Below, piece after piece: positions 34,222-47,153 of a stretch of DNA of 64,000 bases. Both the position numbers and the translations under genes were made by a program. The DNA lies in the NCBI GenBank assembly GCA_019096065.1, contig JAGUCH010000007.1:5850501-5914500 (forward strand), read 5' to 3'. A model generated the notes under the pieces. It saw only the letters and a program-made list of their open reading frames with translations. It was not told where the DNA came from and did not search any database. This stretch comes from Paracyclopina nana. Lineage: Eukaryota; Arthropoda; Copepoda; Cyclopoida; Cyclopettidae. Position 1 is the stretch's first letter; every line of letters starts with the position of its first letter.

Positions 34222-37200
34222 ATGGTGTTTGGAAGAAAAAAAGAAGGTAATCTTTCAAATTTCCCTTCATTGAAAAGTGAGAAAATAATCCCTTTTTTCC
34301 CAGATGCTTCTCGCATGAATAACTTAAAGCAGGAGCTTGAGCTGGATGTTCACAGAGTCAGCCTGGATGAGCTCTGCAAAAGGTTCAAAACTGACATCAA
34401 CAGAGGCTTGACTGCATCTCAAGCAAAGGCCAATTATGATGAATATGGCCCCAATGCTCTGACTCCACCTGCAACCACCCCAGAATGGATCAAGTTTTGC
34501 AAGAATCTCTTCTCTGGCTTTGCCATGCTCCTCTGGATTGGTGCCATTCTTTGCTTTGTCGCTTATGGCATTCAGGTATAAATGGACTATTTACTAATAT
34601 TGGCAGAGGATAATTGTGATAATTTTACAGGCCTCTGCCTTTGAGGAGCCTCCAGATGATAACTTGTACTTGGGCATTGTACTCACTACTGTTGTTGTCG
34701 TCACTGGTATCTTCTCCTACTATCAAGAGTCGAAATCTGCCAAAATTATGGAATCATTCAAGAACTTGGTGCCCCAGTATGCTCTTGCTGTCCGTGACGG
34801 AGAGAAAGTCAACCTGAAGGCCGATGAGCTCACTATCGGTGATGTCATTGAAGTCAAGTTTGGTGACCGAATGCCTGCTGATATGAGGATCATTGAATGC
34901 CGCAACTTCAAGGTTGATAACTCTTCACTCACTGGTGAATCTGAGCCCCAATCAAGGAGCCCTGAGTTCACCCATGAAAACCCCCTTGAGACCAAGAACT
35001 TGGCCTTTTTCTCTACCAATGCTGTTGAGGGAACTGCAAGAGGCATGGTTGTCAACATTGGCGACAACACTGTGATGGGAAGAATTGCTGGTTTGGCATC
35101 TGGCTTGGAAACAGGAGAAACCCCAATTGCCAAGGAAATTGCTCACTTCATCCACATCATCACAGCTGTTGCTGTTTTCTTGGGCGTCACATTCTTCATC
35201 ATTGCTTTCATTCTTGGCTACCATTGGCTTGATGCTGTCATCTTCTTGATTGGTATCATTGTAGCTAATGTGCCTGAAGGACTTTTGGCTACTGTGACTG
35301 TATGCCTGACTTTGACTGCCAAGAGGATGGCATCCAAGAACTGTTTGGTTAAGAATCTTGAAGCTGTTGAGACCCTTGGCTCAACATCTACTATTTGCTC
35401 GGACAAAACTGGCACTCTTACTCAGAACAGAATGACTGTTGCTCACATGTGGTTTGACAACAAGATCCATGAGGCTGATACCTCTGAGGACCAGTCTGGA
35501 ACATCTCAGTTCAAAAATCTTCCTGGTTGGAAGGCTCTTGAGAGGTGTGCTGCCCTTTGCAACAGAGCTGAATTCAAGCAAGGCCAGTCTGGAATTCCAG
35601 TCTTGAAAAGGGAGGTCAATGGAGACGCCTCTGAGGCTGCCATCTTGAAGTGCACTGAATTGTCCACTGGTGACATTTTGGGATACAGGGCCAAGAACAA
35701 GAAGGTGTGCGAGATCCCATTCAACTCAACCAACAAGTACCAAGTATCAATTCATGAGCAAGATGGCAAGACTCCATATCTTGTGACCATGAAGGGTGCC
35801 CCTGAAAGAATTTTGGATAGATGCTCATCAATTCTGGTTGATGGCAAGGAAATTCAATTGGACGACCACTGGAAGGAAACATTCAACAATGCTTACATGG
35901 AACTCGGAGGCTTGGGTGAGCGTGTCTTGGGCTTCTGTGATATGGAACTGTCATCTGCCAAATATCCAGCTGGTTTCCCATTCAACCCAGATGATGTTAA
36001 CTTCCCCATTGAGGGTCTCAGATTTGTTGGCCTGATCTCTATGATTGATCCTCCTCGTGCGGCTGTCCCTGATGCTGTGGCCAAGTGCAGGTCGGCTGGT
36101 ATCAAAGTCATCATGGTTACTGGTGATCATCCCATCACAGCTAAGGCCATTGCCAAGTCTGTCGGAATCATCTCTGAGGGCAATAAGACCATTGAGGATC
36201 TGGCAGAAGAGCAGGGTGTATCAATTGATAAGGTGAACCCTAGGGATGCTCATGCTGCTGTTGTTCATGGAGGCGAGCTGAAGGATATCACTGATGCTGA
36301 CCTGGATGAGATCTTGATGTACCACAGCGAAATTGTTTTTGCTAGGACCTCACCCCAGCAAAAGCTGATTATTGTGGAAGGTTGCCAGAGGATGGGAGCT
36401 ATTGTGGCTGTGACTGGAGATGGTGTCAATGACTCGCCTGCTTTGAAGAAGGCTGATATTGGTGTTGCTATGGGTATTGCTGGATCTGATGTGTCCAAGC
36501 AGGCAGCTGACATGATTTTGCTTGATGATAACTTTGCCTCCATCGTGACTGGAGTTGAGGAGGGCCGTTTGATCTTTGACAACTTGAAAAAATCTATCGC
36601 CTACACTCTGACCTCAAATATTCCTGAGATCTCTCCCTTCCTCCTTTTCATCATTGCTGATGTTCCATTGCCCCTTGGCACTGTCACAATTCTTTGCATT
36701 GACTTGGGCACTGACATGCTGCCTGCTATCTCCATGGCCTATGAAGGACCTGAATCTGACATCATGAAGCGTCAACCTAGGAATCCATTCACCGACAAAC
36801 TTGTAAATGAGCGTTTGATCTCTATGGCCTATGGACAAATTGGCATGATTCAGGCCTCTGCCGGCTTCTTTGTCTACTTTGTCATTCTGGCTGAGAATGG
36901 TTTCCTGCCTGGCTACTTATTTGGACTCCGCAAAGCATGGGATTCAATTGCAATCAACGATCTTGAGGATTCCTATGGTCAAGAGTGGACCTATAGGGAC
37001 AGGAAGGTCCTTGAGTACACTTGCCACACTGCCTTCTTTGTGTCCATTGTGATTGTCCAATGGGCTGATCTCATCATTTGCAAGACCAGAAAGCTGTCTG
37101 TCTTCCAGCAAGGAATGTCCAATTGGGTGATGAATTTTGGACTTTTGTTTGAGACTGCCTTGGCAGCTTTCTTGTCCTACACCCCAGGAATGGACAAAGG

Positions 37201-37345
37201 CCTTCGCATGTACCCACTTAAATTCTGGTGGTGGCTACCTGCTCTCCCTTTCTCCCTGCTTATCTTCTGCTATGATGAAACCAGAAAGTATCTCCTCAGA
37301 ACTTTGCCCCCAGGCAACTTTGTTGAAAGGGAAACCTACTATTAA
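34222..37345 (+). CDS. ATP1A: Na+/K+-transporting ATPase alpha subunit
   Basis: P-type ATPase exchanging three Na+ for two K+ across the plasma membrane. Predicted 1003 aa, full length. Exons: 34222-34246, 34304-34575, 34631-37345. Phosphorylation site [11 protein letters not shown] (Asp about 357), TGES in the actuator domain, [14 protein letters not shown] and [21 protein letters not shown] are all present, and the C-terminus VERETYY is typical. The M1-M2 loop keeps Gln (residue 99) and Asn (residue 110), the two positions whose change gives ouabain resistance in milkweed-feeding insects. The last exon has 2.7 kb without an intron. The beta subunit is not in the window. Confidence 0.98.
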
Positions 37346-37526
37346 GCTAAATTGTTTCTTGTGTAGTCATGCACAAGCTCTCTTTCCTCTCTTGTCTAAT
37401 CAGGCATAAGTACCAAAGCTATTGCAGCATTGGCAGTCATAAATTCTCAACTTGAGTGCACAAAGGAGCCTCTGTGCTTTAATGAATGATCATCACTAAA
37501 TTGAACTAATGTTGAAATAAACAGGT

Positions 37527-38340
37527 TCATTCAGTAATTTTTTCAGCTGCCTCCGAATAAATTTTGTGCCACTCATTGGCCAGGAAATAAAAGGGGTTTT
37601 CCACATCCTTGTAGTCTTTGGCAGAGCACTCAAAGTACATGAGTCCAAGCTGCCCTGCTAATTCAGACCCGGATTTGGGAGAAATTCTTCTCCTGCCTTC
37701 CAAGTCAGTTTTGTTGGCCACCAGGACCCCAGGTAGCTTTGAGTTATTGTTTTCGCTCCTCTCCTTTTGCACACTCTGGGTAACCAGCTCAACCCACTAA
37801 GGGAGAAGATTACATATATTTGACAATATTTTTTGGTACTTTCTTACCTTGGGTATACTTCCCATTGAATCCTCTCTGCATACATCATAGACAGCCACAA
37901 TTAAATCAGTTTGGGCCCAAGATTCTTGGAGCATTTCTTGGTACAGTTCTTTGCCTGAACAGTCCATCAAGTTGAGCTCAACAATGTCATTTGTGTCTGG
38001 TATCTTGATGCCCTTCACAGAGATTTCACTCAGATGAGTCATCAGATAGTTTTTTGGAAAGTCAGTTCCATCTGATGTCAATTGGTGGCACATTGATGTT
38101 TTGCCAACTGTGCTTTCACCAACAATTGCAACCTGAAATTGTGCATTTTTCCTATATAGCTGTTATGGCTTTACATGCTTTTGAATGAAGAATGGATTTG
38201 TGTGCTGGAACTTTTGCCAACAAGCTGTGGTGGAGTAATCAGTTGGTGATATAAAATTCTAGAGGTGCATGCTGGTATGCCAGCATTTAGGGTACCTTTG
38301 CTCTGAGAATGTTTGGTATCTTGATTGATTTAGTGTCCAT
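37527..38340 (-). CDS. IFT27: Intraflagellar transport GTPase IFT27 (RABL4)
   Basis: Small Rab-like GTPase of the IFT-B complex; with IFT25 it supports export of BBSome and Hedgehog cargo from cilia. Predicted 199 aa; exons 38296-38340, 37848-38132, 37527-37796. G1 is GESTVGKTS, G3 DCSGKE (the same Gly-Lys variant as vertebrate IFT27), G4 NKTD and G5 CSAK. There is no C-terminal prenylation cysteine, as expected for this protein. IFT27-specific stretches include LPGVLVANKTDLEGRR and PFYFLANEWHKIY. It is divergent from the CPLANE1-like gene and convergent with the Na+/K+-ATPase gene. Confidence 0.88.
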
Positions 38341-38651
38341 TTTCACTGTTTTCTGCTTAGTCAGGTATTATTCTAAAATTATTATAGGTGAAAGTTGAGG
38401 CCCAGGTATTATTCATTGCAAAATGGAATGAGACCTTTCATTTCTTTGATTTAAAAATATACAATTTACAATTTGCTTTTTACATTTAGATTAGTATTGA
38501 ATTATCCTTGATTATAGATAGCTTGTAATACATAAGAATATCATGGTACTTTTTTATTTTGACAATGGAATCATTAGAGTGAAAGCTCTTGTTATTACCT
38601 GGTTGAAGCTTTCTACTAACTTATAGTTGAAGCCTTCTGATTTATTGGAAA
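38341..38651. promoter_or_regulatory. 311-bp divergent gap between IFT27 and CPLANE1-like gene
   Basis: Both start codons face away from this short A+T-rich gap, so it probably holds a bidirectional promoter. I looked for an RFX X-box and found no convincing match by eye. Confidence 0.5.
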
Positions 38652-41600
38652 ATGTTTTTCCCTCTGAAAGTGACATCAAAGCAAGAATTAAAATGTCCTC
38701 CATGGTCCCACATAACTTACTTATCTTCCAACACAGTTCTGGCAAGAGATGCAGCCAACTATGCATTTTTCAATTTACAAAGTGGCCAAATGCAGCCAGA
38801 AAACTCCAAGTGCAGCCCAGCTTTAGCAACCTATTTGTCATCCAACAAACTACACCTGATTTTGTGCCAACTCAATGGTGAAATAGTCATAGTGAATGTG
38901 GCCACAAGGAAGAGAGAGCAAACTTTTTCCAGCCTTCCAATTGCTCTCCAGGAATATTTCAAGGCTCTAATTGAACCTGACAACCAGAATGAGTTTCTTG
39001 GAATTAGCAAACTTTTTGGTGGTGGGTGGAAAAGTATCAGGCACAAATTCGGTGACCTCGTTGACCTTCATTTGGACTACAGCAATGGATCCTTGCTGGC
39101 CTTTGTAGGAAATGAGGCCTTGATAGTGTACCAGAATGTCTGGTATTCTTATGATATCCACGAAGAAGGTCCAATACAGCTTAAAGGCCATGCAACCTTT
39201 TTTTCTGAAAATGGTGGCTTCTGGTCCTCTGTGCATTATGTGAAAGATTTCCTGCTCGTCAACCACATGAAGGCCAATTCGAAGGATTTCAAAAATGTGC
39301 CCATATTTGAGGAATGTACAGAGAGGGCCATAATAAAGGCCTCTTTGAGTGGCATTTTGCTAGCTGTGGCAGTGAATAGCAAAGTGCTTGTGATTTTGCA
39401 AGGCCAGAAATTAAAGGCCACTGAGTATGCATGCCAAAAAATTGTGGCCTTGGAAATCACGCCTCAAAACTGCTTCATTTTGGCCTTGAGTGACAAAGGC
39501 CAATTATTCATGCAAGCTGCCAATGGGGATAAAATAAGGCTGGCCTTTGACCAATACCTTCCTTTCAATGCATTATGGCCTTCATTATCCTGTCACCCTG
39601 AAGAAAACTCATTTGTTATGAGTGATGGCCTTCACGTGACCTCCATCAGTTTGCCGCAAGGTTTTGATCAATTTACAGCCTTGATGGACCTTCTGCTAGC
39701 AAAGGCCTCACTTTTGTCAGCCATCGATTTCAGCCCTCAAAACTTGCAAATTTGCCTTAATAATGAAATGGGATACGAAGCTATACTACGTGATTATTTT
39801 GGCCTTCAAGACCACCAAAAGGCTCTTGGCCTCTACCATGACATTCTGGCCTTTTTCGTATGCACCCAAGCAGATAAAATTCCGACGTATTTGAGGAAAC
39901 TGCTGAAAAATCTCAAATTTGTGGCTAGAGTGATAAAAAATGACTATGCCCTCATTGAATGGATGTCGAGAGCTGTCAAAATTACCTCATTATTCCGGCC
40001 TTGTTTGGCCTTTTTTGTCAAGCTCATCAATGCGTGGGTGAAAATTGTTGCGAGCAAAAATCTGGTACCAGGAATCGACCTTTTGGCAGCCTTATCAAAA
40101 TGGACATTGTGCTTAACAGAAGCTGTCAACATCAAGGCCACGTGGTTCCGTCCGGCCTTTAAGGCCATTTTCAATTTGGCCTTGTCACAAAATGATGCAC
40201 ATTTGATGTCCTTGCTGAGATCCAACCATCATGATGTGTTGCCAATTGATGAGGGAAAAAATCCACATCCATTGAACTGCTGGATGGCCTTTTATCAAGG
40301 CCAATATTCAAGGGCTGTCAGAATGTGGGAGAAAGCAGCCTTGTCGGACTCTCAGAACTCAATTGGCTATCTAAAAAGGATAATTGGCCTTCTGCTTCAA
40401 TTGCAATGTTTTAGAGAATTGGCCATTTGTGTCAGCTGGATTTTCACGAATTTTCCGAATGAGGTAAAAATTCCAGAATATTTGCTAGAAAACATTTGTT
40501 ATCGTATTTTTGTCCTGCTCTAACAATGTAGGATTGCTAATATGCATAGTTCACAAATTGTTTCATAAATTCTTGCAGACTTTCCACGAAATTGTCGTCA
40601 ACAGCCTTTGTACTAAAGCTGGTGGCCTTCATTTGGCCTTTGGCGAAACGCAAGTCATCAAGATGCTCCTACTTTGCGGGAAATGCACAGAAGCTGCCGA
40701 AATATGTCGAGATTGTGGACTCGATAAATGGGCCTTGGTTCTTGACAAAGGCCAAAAAAGGCCTTTTAAGCTCACTCGCCATATGATCGACTCAAGGCAG
40801 CCTTGCCGTGAGGAGCTGAAAGAAATTTGCAGTCTGTTTCCAGTGGAGCAAACATATGAAGAAATGCTGTCATATATCCTGCAAAAAGGCCATCAAAAGG
40901 CCGAAAAAGGTGGCCTTTTGAATGACGACAATGATGATGCAGATTTGCGCAGGTTATTCACATGGGCCTTTCTCATTCTGGAGCGTTTTCAGCTGGAAAC
41001 CACGTGTGCTTCTATAATAAGCAAGTATTTTTGTATAACACAGCCAATTTTCATTTTTTCGAGCGGAGCGAGCGGAGCTGCCGAAGAGCGAATTGTTTTA
41101 ATAAAATCTTCCCATTCCATTTTTTCCGCACAAGTTGCAAAAAAGATAGAACAAAAATTTCTCCTATTGTTTTTTTATCACTCAAAAATGCAATTAAAAT
41201 ACTGATTCGCTAATTTACTTTGCTCCGCTCAAATTATCCAATGCACGTGAATTCGGACTCCTAATTATTTTTTTTATTTTGTTTTTCAGAGGATTTGTGC
41301 TGCTTGGCAACCATGCTTGAGAAAAGACGCGAAACAGCGAAAATTCACATGAAAATGTGCTCTTTGACGGAAGAAGCATTCTCACGTGGCGTCTTCTTTG
41401 ATTACGTAACGAGCATGCAAGGCATTTTACTCGATATGGAAAGCATTGATGCCAAATTGTGGAGGCAGCAACGAAACGATTTGCTCACTGGCCTCATTTT
41501 GGAAAAACCCCTCCGAAATGAGGAAGAATTGAGCTTTTTCTTGCAAATCTTGCGAAATTGCCAAGACCACAAAAATGTGGCCAAAATTGAGCCATTTGTC

Positions 41601-43916
41601 AGAGAAGTGACCAAAGTTGCTCCAAACTTTCCAAGGCCTCGAAAAGTCAAAGCATACCAAGAAATTATGGAAGATCTGCTTTCATTCGTGCCAAATGTCC
41701 CTAAAAGTGGTGACAAAAAATATTTTTGTGAGACAAGTTGTGATTTTAGGGAAAAATGTCGCGGCCAACAAGTGAAATTAGAAAGCTTTAAAAAAGGCCT
41801 TTTTCGGAGCCTCAAAAAGAGGCGAATGTTTGAAGGAGAATTTGTAATTGAAAAGCTGCCATTTTGGTGTGATGTGTTTTGCAAGGACTTCAGCAAAAGA
41901 CTCGATGACATTTATGGTAGCAGAAAAATGAGCAAACTGGAAATCGTGCTCACCTATCACAGATTTCGTTGGTGCCAAAACGAGGAGAGCTCCATGATTG
42001 TGTCCAATAATGGAAAGAAATTGGATCTCAACTTTGGCGAAATTCTCTACTGCTTTCTCCTTCATGATGATGACCTGGATCCAATCTATGAGACAATCCT
42101 GGATGAGGAGAAAGCTGCTCCCATTCCAAAGCCTAGGAAATGTCTGCATAATTATGACCAGCTAAAAGAAAATCATGCCCAAAGGCAGTATAAGAATAGT
42201 CCAATCATAAGTGATTATCCCCCAATCAATGGTAATAATCTGGCATGTACTCAGGCCAATGACTACTACAACAAAGAAATAAGTCTACGAAGCTTGCAAG
42301 AAGAGCAAATCTTGAGCACAATTGAGGAACTCAGCAGTAATGTGGAGTTGATGTCTTCATCTTCAGTGAACAGTCTTTTGAGTGAGGTGATGAAATCCTC
42401 AAGAGTAGACACCTCAAATGAATTGGACAATTTTAATGAGGAGTCCAAAAAGTTTAAAAGTGAAATTGATCTGAGGCTCGAAAATGAGCTTCCTGAATCA
42501 CTTGAAATTACAACGATTATAGCACCTGAAAAAACAGTCCTGACCACTGAAATATCAGCCCAAACACCTGAAAAGTTGGGCAACAGTGCACCTGAAATAT
42601 TAATCAAAACACCTGACATAACACCTGTCCAAACTCCTGAAATGTCAATCAAAATGCCCGAAATATTAGCCAATACACCTGAAATATCAACAGTGAAAGC
42701 TCCAGAAAAAATAGAAAAAGCACCTGAAATAACACCTGAATTTACACCTAGAGTAATTATAGAACTTGAAAAAACCAAAAGCCTATTAAAAAAAGAAGAA
42801 GACATGGAAACTGTGGAATCGTTGGTTGGTTATGAGCCAAAATGTCAGCAAAACAAGCAGTTTAAATTGCTCACAAAAGTAGACATTGACTCTTTGGTAT
42901 CAAAAAAGACTCGTTTGAGAAGGAAGAGAGTGAAAGCCAAGGTGCCATCAAAGCCATTACTGAATCTTCCCCCATTGCTGAGACTGGAAAAGCCACAGAA
43001 AAATGCGCAATCCTATCCAAAAATAACCTACTTCCAAGGATCACTGTACAAGGAGAATGATCATCGAGTGCCAATCAAGGATCAATACAAAGCAGGACTT
43101 TATGACAAGTACTTGGACCAGAATCAGAAAAATGCCAATAATTTTGCTTCCATCCAATTTAGCATTCGCAAAGAGCTCGACAAAAATTTGGCTGCTCATC
43201 AGGGCAAGAATTTGCTCAAGATTGATGCTTCTACCATCACTGAGGGAGTCAAGAAAGAACCTCTTGTGTCAGCTTCAGTTCAAACCAAAATGGAGCAAAT
43301 CCATCATCAAAGTAAGAATGTGGGATGTCAGGCTCATTGTCAAGTCGGCAGTCAAGACAAGTGTCTGGATGTCCAGCTTAGGGATCAACCTGACTTGAAG
43401 TCCTCTTCCATTGGGATCCAAACTCATGAGCAAGAAGAAGACATTGAACAAAAAGTGTTCAAGATTCCTACCATTGAAGTCTCCCCTCCTCCCAAAGATG
43501 ACCAAAGCTCCTCTAGTGAGGATGATGACTACCAAGAAATCACTCCAGACTTTTCTTTTTTGAAGAAAAGGCAAATTGTCATCAAACTTGATCACGTGCA
43601 ATCAGAAGATGATGATTCTCCTGTGGACAATTCTGATTCCGACCAGGATGACCAGACTTTTCCTAGGGAGAAAATTCCCTCTCCAGAGGAGTACCCATCT
43701 TCCAGAAGGAGTGAAGCTATGGATATCAATGATGAGCATGATGACATTGAAGACATCATCAAGGATGTGGAAGAGGTGGCTTTTTCAAGGGTCGAGCTAC
43801 CATTCACATCTGCTTACATGCTGAATCATAGTTCAACAAGGCAAATGCTGGGGCATGGTTCAGTGCCAACTCTGGAGGACATTCAAGAGGTGCAAAGCCA
43901 AGAGATGTCTGAATAA
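38652..43916 (+). CDS. CPLANE1: CPLANE1 (C5orf42/JBTS17)-like large protein
   Basis: CPLANE1 is a ciliary base/transition-zone effector mutated in Joubert syndrome. Exons read: 38652-40463, 40579 to about 41032, and about 41290-43916; roughly 1,630 aa. The N-terminus is beta-propeller-like, followed by helical repeats (YSRAVRMWEKAA, EAAEICRDCGLDKWALVL, EDLCCLATMLEKRRETAK). The third exon ends in an acidic, disordered tail with a run of [AT]PE[IK] repeats (about 42530-42750). The match to vertebrate CPLANE1 is from recall: order and spacing of short motifs, including PW near the start and the xLCxLxxML block. The exon 2/3 junction is unresolved: the obvious donor (AAGCAA|GTATTT) does not keep frame with the acceptor at 41289. 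Confidence 0.55.
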
Positions 43917-45064
43917 AAACAATATTATGAAATATAGTTGACAAAACTGAAAGCCATTGCTTATTGCCACATGTTTTTCATAGTTGACACTACATGCTAT
44001 TTAAATATTTGCAGCAATAGTCAATGTCACACGCGTCAAACCATCTATGTAATTTATAAGGAACGATGGCGTCTGTTACGTAGTACAGTCAGCGCACCCT
44101 AGCGTGAAAAGCCGTGTAGTATGTTCACTACAGAGGCAGCTAAATAGCAATTCGAAATTTGCCAAAAAATTAGCCTTTCCATATGATTTCTGGAAAATTT
44201 GATTAATAATATTTGTTCCCTATTATATTTCATGCTACCAAGTTAAAAAAAACCAGGCCGATCAGCAGAAAAAAGCGGGAAAATGCTAAAGTTCTTCATT
44301 TGCAATGTATTTTGAAATTTTCCGCCTTTTTTAGCCCAATCAGAGCAGAGTTAAATAATGTTGGCTTTTATGGTGCTACCAGATAAAAACTTTTTTCATT
44401 ACGTAATGAGTGATTCGGGCTGTTTTATGAAAATACTGGCAACTTTTAGCAGCTTTTGAGTGCGTAACCTTAAAATATTTTTTCACACTTTTCCGTCAAA
44501 GCGTCATGCGTAAACAGCTGTACTACCTTACAGTGGCGCCATCTAGCATGATAAATTTCAAAATCAGCTCTTATTATTCTAAATCTCATGTATCCATTTT
44601 TCAAAAGCAATGAGTTTTTGGTGAACTATTCTTTTTGGCTAATTTGCCCAGGTTTTCTCAAAAATGCCTGTCAGTCTGAGACAAATCCCTAAAATCTTGA
44701 GTTGATATACCCTTTGAAAAAAGTGGTCACTTGATCCAGTGCTCTTTTTAAATACTATACTTTTATAAAATAATGTTTAAATCTAAAAGATGCTCTCAAA
44801 ATAGTCAAAATAGAGCTTTGATTTTTTATTAATTATTAATTTTTTCATATCGAAATGATTTCTCTTCTGCTCGAATTATCCGAGGCCGCAAAGCACAACT
44901 CCCCTGCCTTGGACACCTAACTAGCGCTCTGTTCAGTTTGGCTAAAAAAAGTTTCGTCGATTGTATTACACATGTTGGTAACGCGTGTGTGTTTCATCTG
45001 ACTACATATGCAAAATCGAGGCTGTGGCAAACCAGTGTGATCTGCAACTTCTAACAGCACTGAG
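43917..45064. other. Intergenic, 1.15 kb
   Basis: Holds an inverted copy of the dispersed motif (GCTCGAATTATCCGAGG near 44868, then CCTTGGACACC near 44907). No ORF or other repeat is recognised. Confidence 0.5.
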
Positions 45065-45999
45065 ATGCAGGGACTTCAGGCCTTTCTGGTTGCCTCACTC
45101 CTTACTATAACTGTGGTCAATGGGGATTGCAGCCAATGGTTGACTGATCAGGCTGCAGCCACTGCAGCAGGCTGCAAGGACATTTCAAACGATACCTATA
45201 CAAGGATTAAGGACACCAAGCCCGCTTGTGCTTGCTGGTTTGACCTGGCGGGAACCTTGATGAACCCTGCCAAAAATAAGCCTTACAAATGTGCCTGTTG
45301 CCCCCCAGAATTTGTGAATTGCGGAGCCCCAAAGGAGACTCAGTGTGTGCTAAAGACACACGCGAACGGAGATGGCTGCGTCGGTGCCAAAATACAGCTG
45401 AATACTCTCAAATACAGATAAATACATATTTTTTCCGTAGGTGTGAGCATGGGCTCGTTTCACAGGTCAACTTTGTCTGAAGTGGGATTTCCCTGCCATT
45501 TCAACAAGACTGACAGGAGCTGTGCTTGGTGCACCAGCAGTAAAATACATTCGGATACTTTCAAATGCTTGAATACATTTCGCTTACTTTAGATGCGTTC
45601 CAATGCACGCTTTATGTGTACGATGACAAGGGGAGAATTGAAGCAGATACCTTGGGCAGATATTGCAGAGATTACACGCACGCAGCTGCACCATTTTGCT
45701 GGGGAAACAGTAAGCTAAAAATACACTCTGAAAAAAATACTATGTATCGCCTGTATTTTGCACCTGATGGCTAACAAACCTGCAAAACAGTTCCAGATTG
45801 CAGAAGCAACCCTGGAATCTGCCATCAAGATGCCACCTGCAAATCCACCGGACTGGTTAATGCTCCCGATTGGACTCTGTTCATGTGCCAATGCAACACT
45901 GGCTTCTTTGGAAATGGCATTGACTGTCTGCCTAATTCTGACAGGCCCAATTACCCTGGCCATTTCATCTCCTACCTGGATGTAGCCTCCCCTGCATAA
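45065..45999 (+). CDS. Secreted Cys-rich protein with C-terminal EGF-like domain
   Basis: Predicted 247 aa; exons 45065-45383, 45441-45539, 45593-45709, 45791-45999, all phases consistent. Signal peptide MQGLQAFLVASLLTITVVNG. The first ~200 residues hold many cysteines (CACWFD, CACCPPEF, CAWC) without a recognised domain. The last exon has an EGF-like pattern: NPGICHQDATCK, then FMCQCNTGFFGNGIDC. It is the first of three small secreted-protein genes in 45-48 kb. Function unknown. Confidence 0.72.
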
Positions 46000-46381
46000 T
46001 GATTACCAGTGATGATAATAAGTCTACTTGAGTTGAGTCTGCTGAAAATACATTTAGTCCAAGAAAAACAGTTCTTTTTGTAATAAAATGAGACATTTTT
46101 GTCTGTTGTCTTTGAACTTGTTCTTTTATTTTGGTAGCCCCACTAAAAATTGGATATTTCACAATCATTTCAAAAAGGGAGGCATCTCAAATTCTCAGCA
46201 AATGAGAGGTGCACTTTTTAACCTAAATAATCATGTTTAAGTACAGACGTCTTTTTCAGTTTCTTCCACTTTATAGCTTTTGAACAGTTATAATGCTTCT
46301 TCATACCATCAATGAGAGTTGAAAACTAAGCAAAAATAAGCACTTTCTTGGCTGGATTGGGCTGTGTGTCTCTTCAAATGC

Positions 46382-46782
46382 CTAGTTTCTTCTCTGGCGC
46401 ACATTTTCTAAAAATGACAAAAAAATTCTCTTACATAGCAGTTAAGATTCATAATATTTTTTTTACCTAAAATATCTTTCAGCCACATGGCTTTGGTGTC
46501 TTTGGGGCCACCTTGAACCTCCCATCCGTTGAGGATTTGGTCAACATCATTCAGAATATCTCCAAGCAGTTCATTGGCCTGGAGATTTTCATAGCCTCTC
46601 TGCATTGACCTCCTTTCAGGGGGTCTATAAAAAGACCTTGCTGCAGCCTGTTGATGCAAAATGTGAAGTTAGTAAACACCATGATGTATCATTCAGAATT
46701 TAAAAACTCTTACAGATTGGCCAACAAAGAGTTGAGCTAGAAAAGCCAAGCAAATGACTGTGGTGAGTGTGACTGACTTCAT
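46382..46782 (-). CDS. Short secreted peptide precursor, unrecognised
   Basis: Predicted 91 aa from exons 46714-46782, 46467-46647 and 46382-46407. A strong signal peptide (MKSVTLTTVICLAFLAQLFVGQS) is followed by a cysteine-free mature region of about 68 aa. Dibasic sites (ERRS, RQRRN) and the acidic stretch NELLGDILNDVDQILNGW resemble a peptide-hormone precursor. No known neuropeptide motif is recognised, so this is only a possibility. Confidence 0.6.
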
Positions 46783-47153
46783 GACGGTTTAAGAGATGAT
46801 GATGATTCCTACCAACTTTTCCTACTCTTATATACTAGCCAGCAAAGCTCTCAATCTTCTCTCCTCAAACCATTCAGCAGAGGACTGCATACCACCACTG
46901 TGGGAAAAGTGGACAAAAATTGCTTTCCTTGATAATCTCAGAATAAATTATCAGTATCATTATTTTGCTAATAAAAGTTGATAATCAAAAGGTGTGAGAA
47001 TAAGGAAAAGCAAATATACTACAGCCATGTGTCATTTTGTGGGCTGAGCTAAAAGCATTTGTGGATAGGTGACTTCAAGTGTTCACAATGCACTGATATA
47101 CATATAAATAGTGGCAGCAAATCAGAGCATGTCACATTCAAGATTGCTTCAAG

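Noticed and set aside
38341-38651. RFX X-box in the IFT27/CPLANE1-like gap
   Set aside because: No sequence fits the paired half-site consensus by eye; needs a matrix scan.
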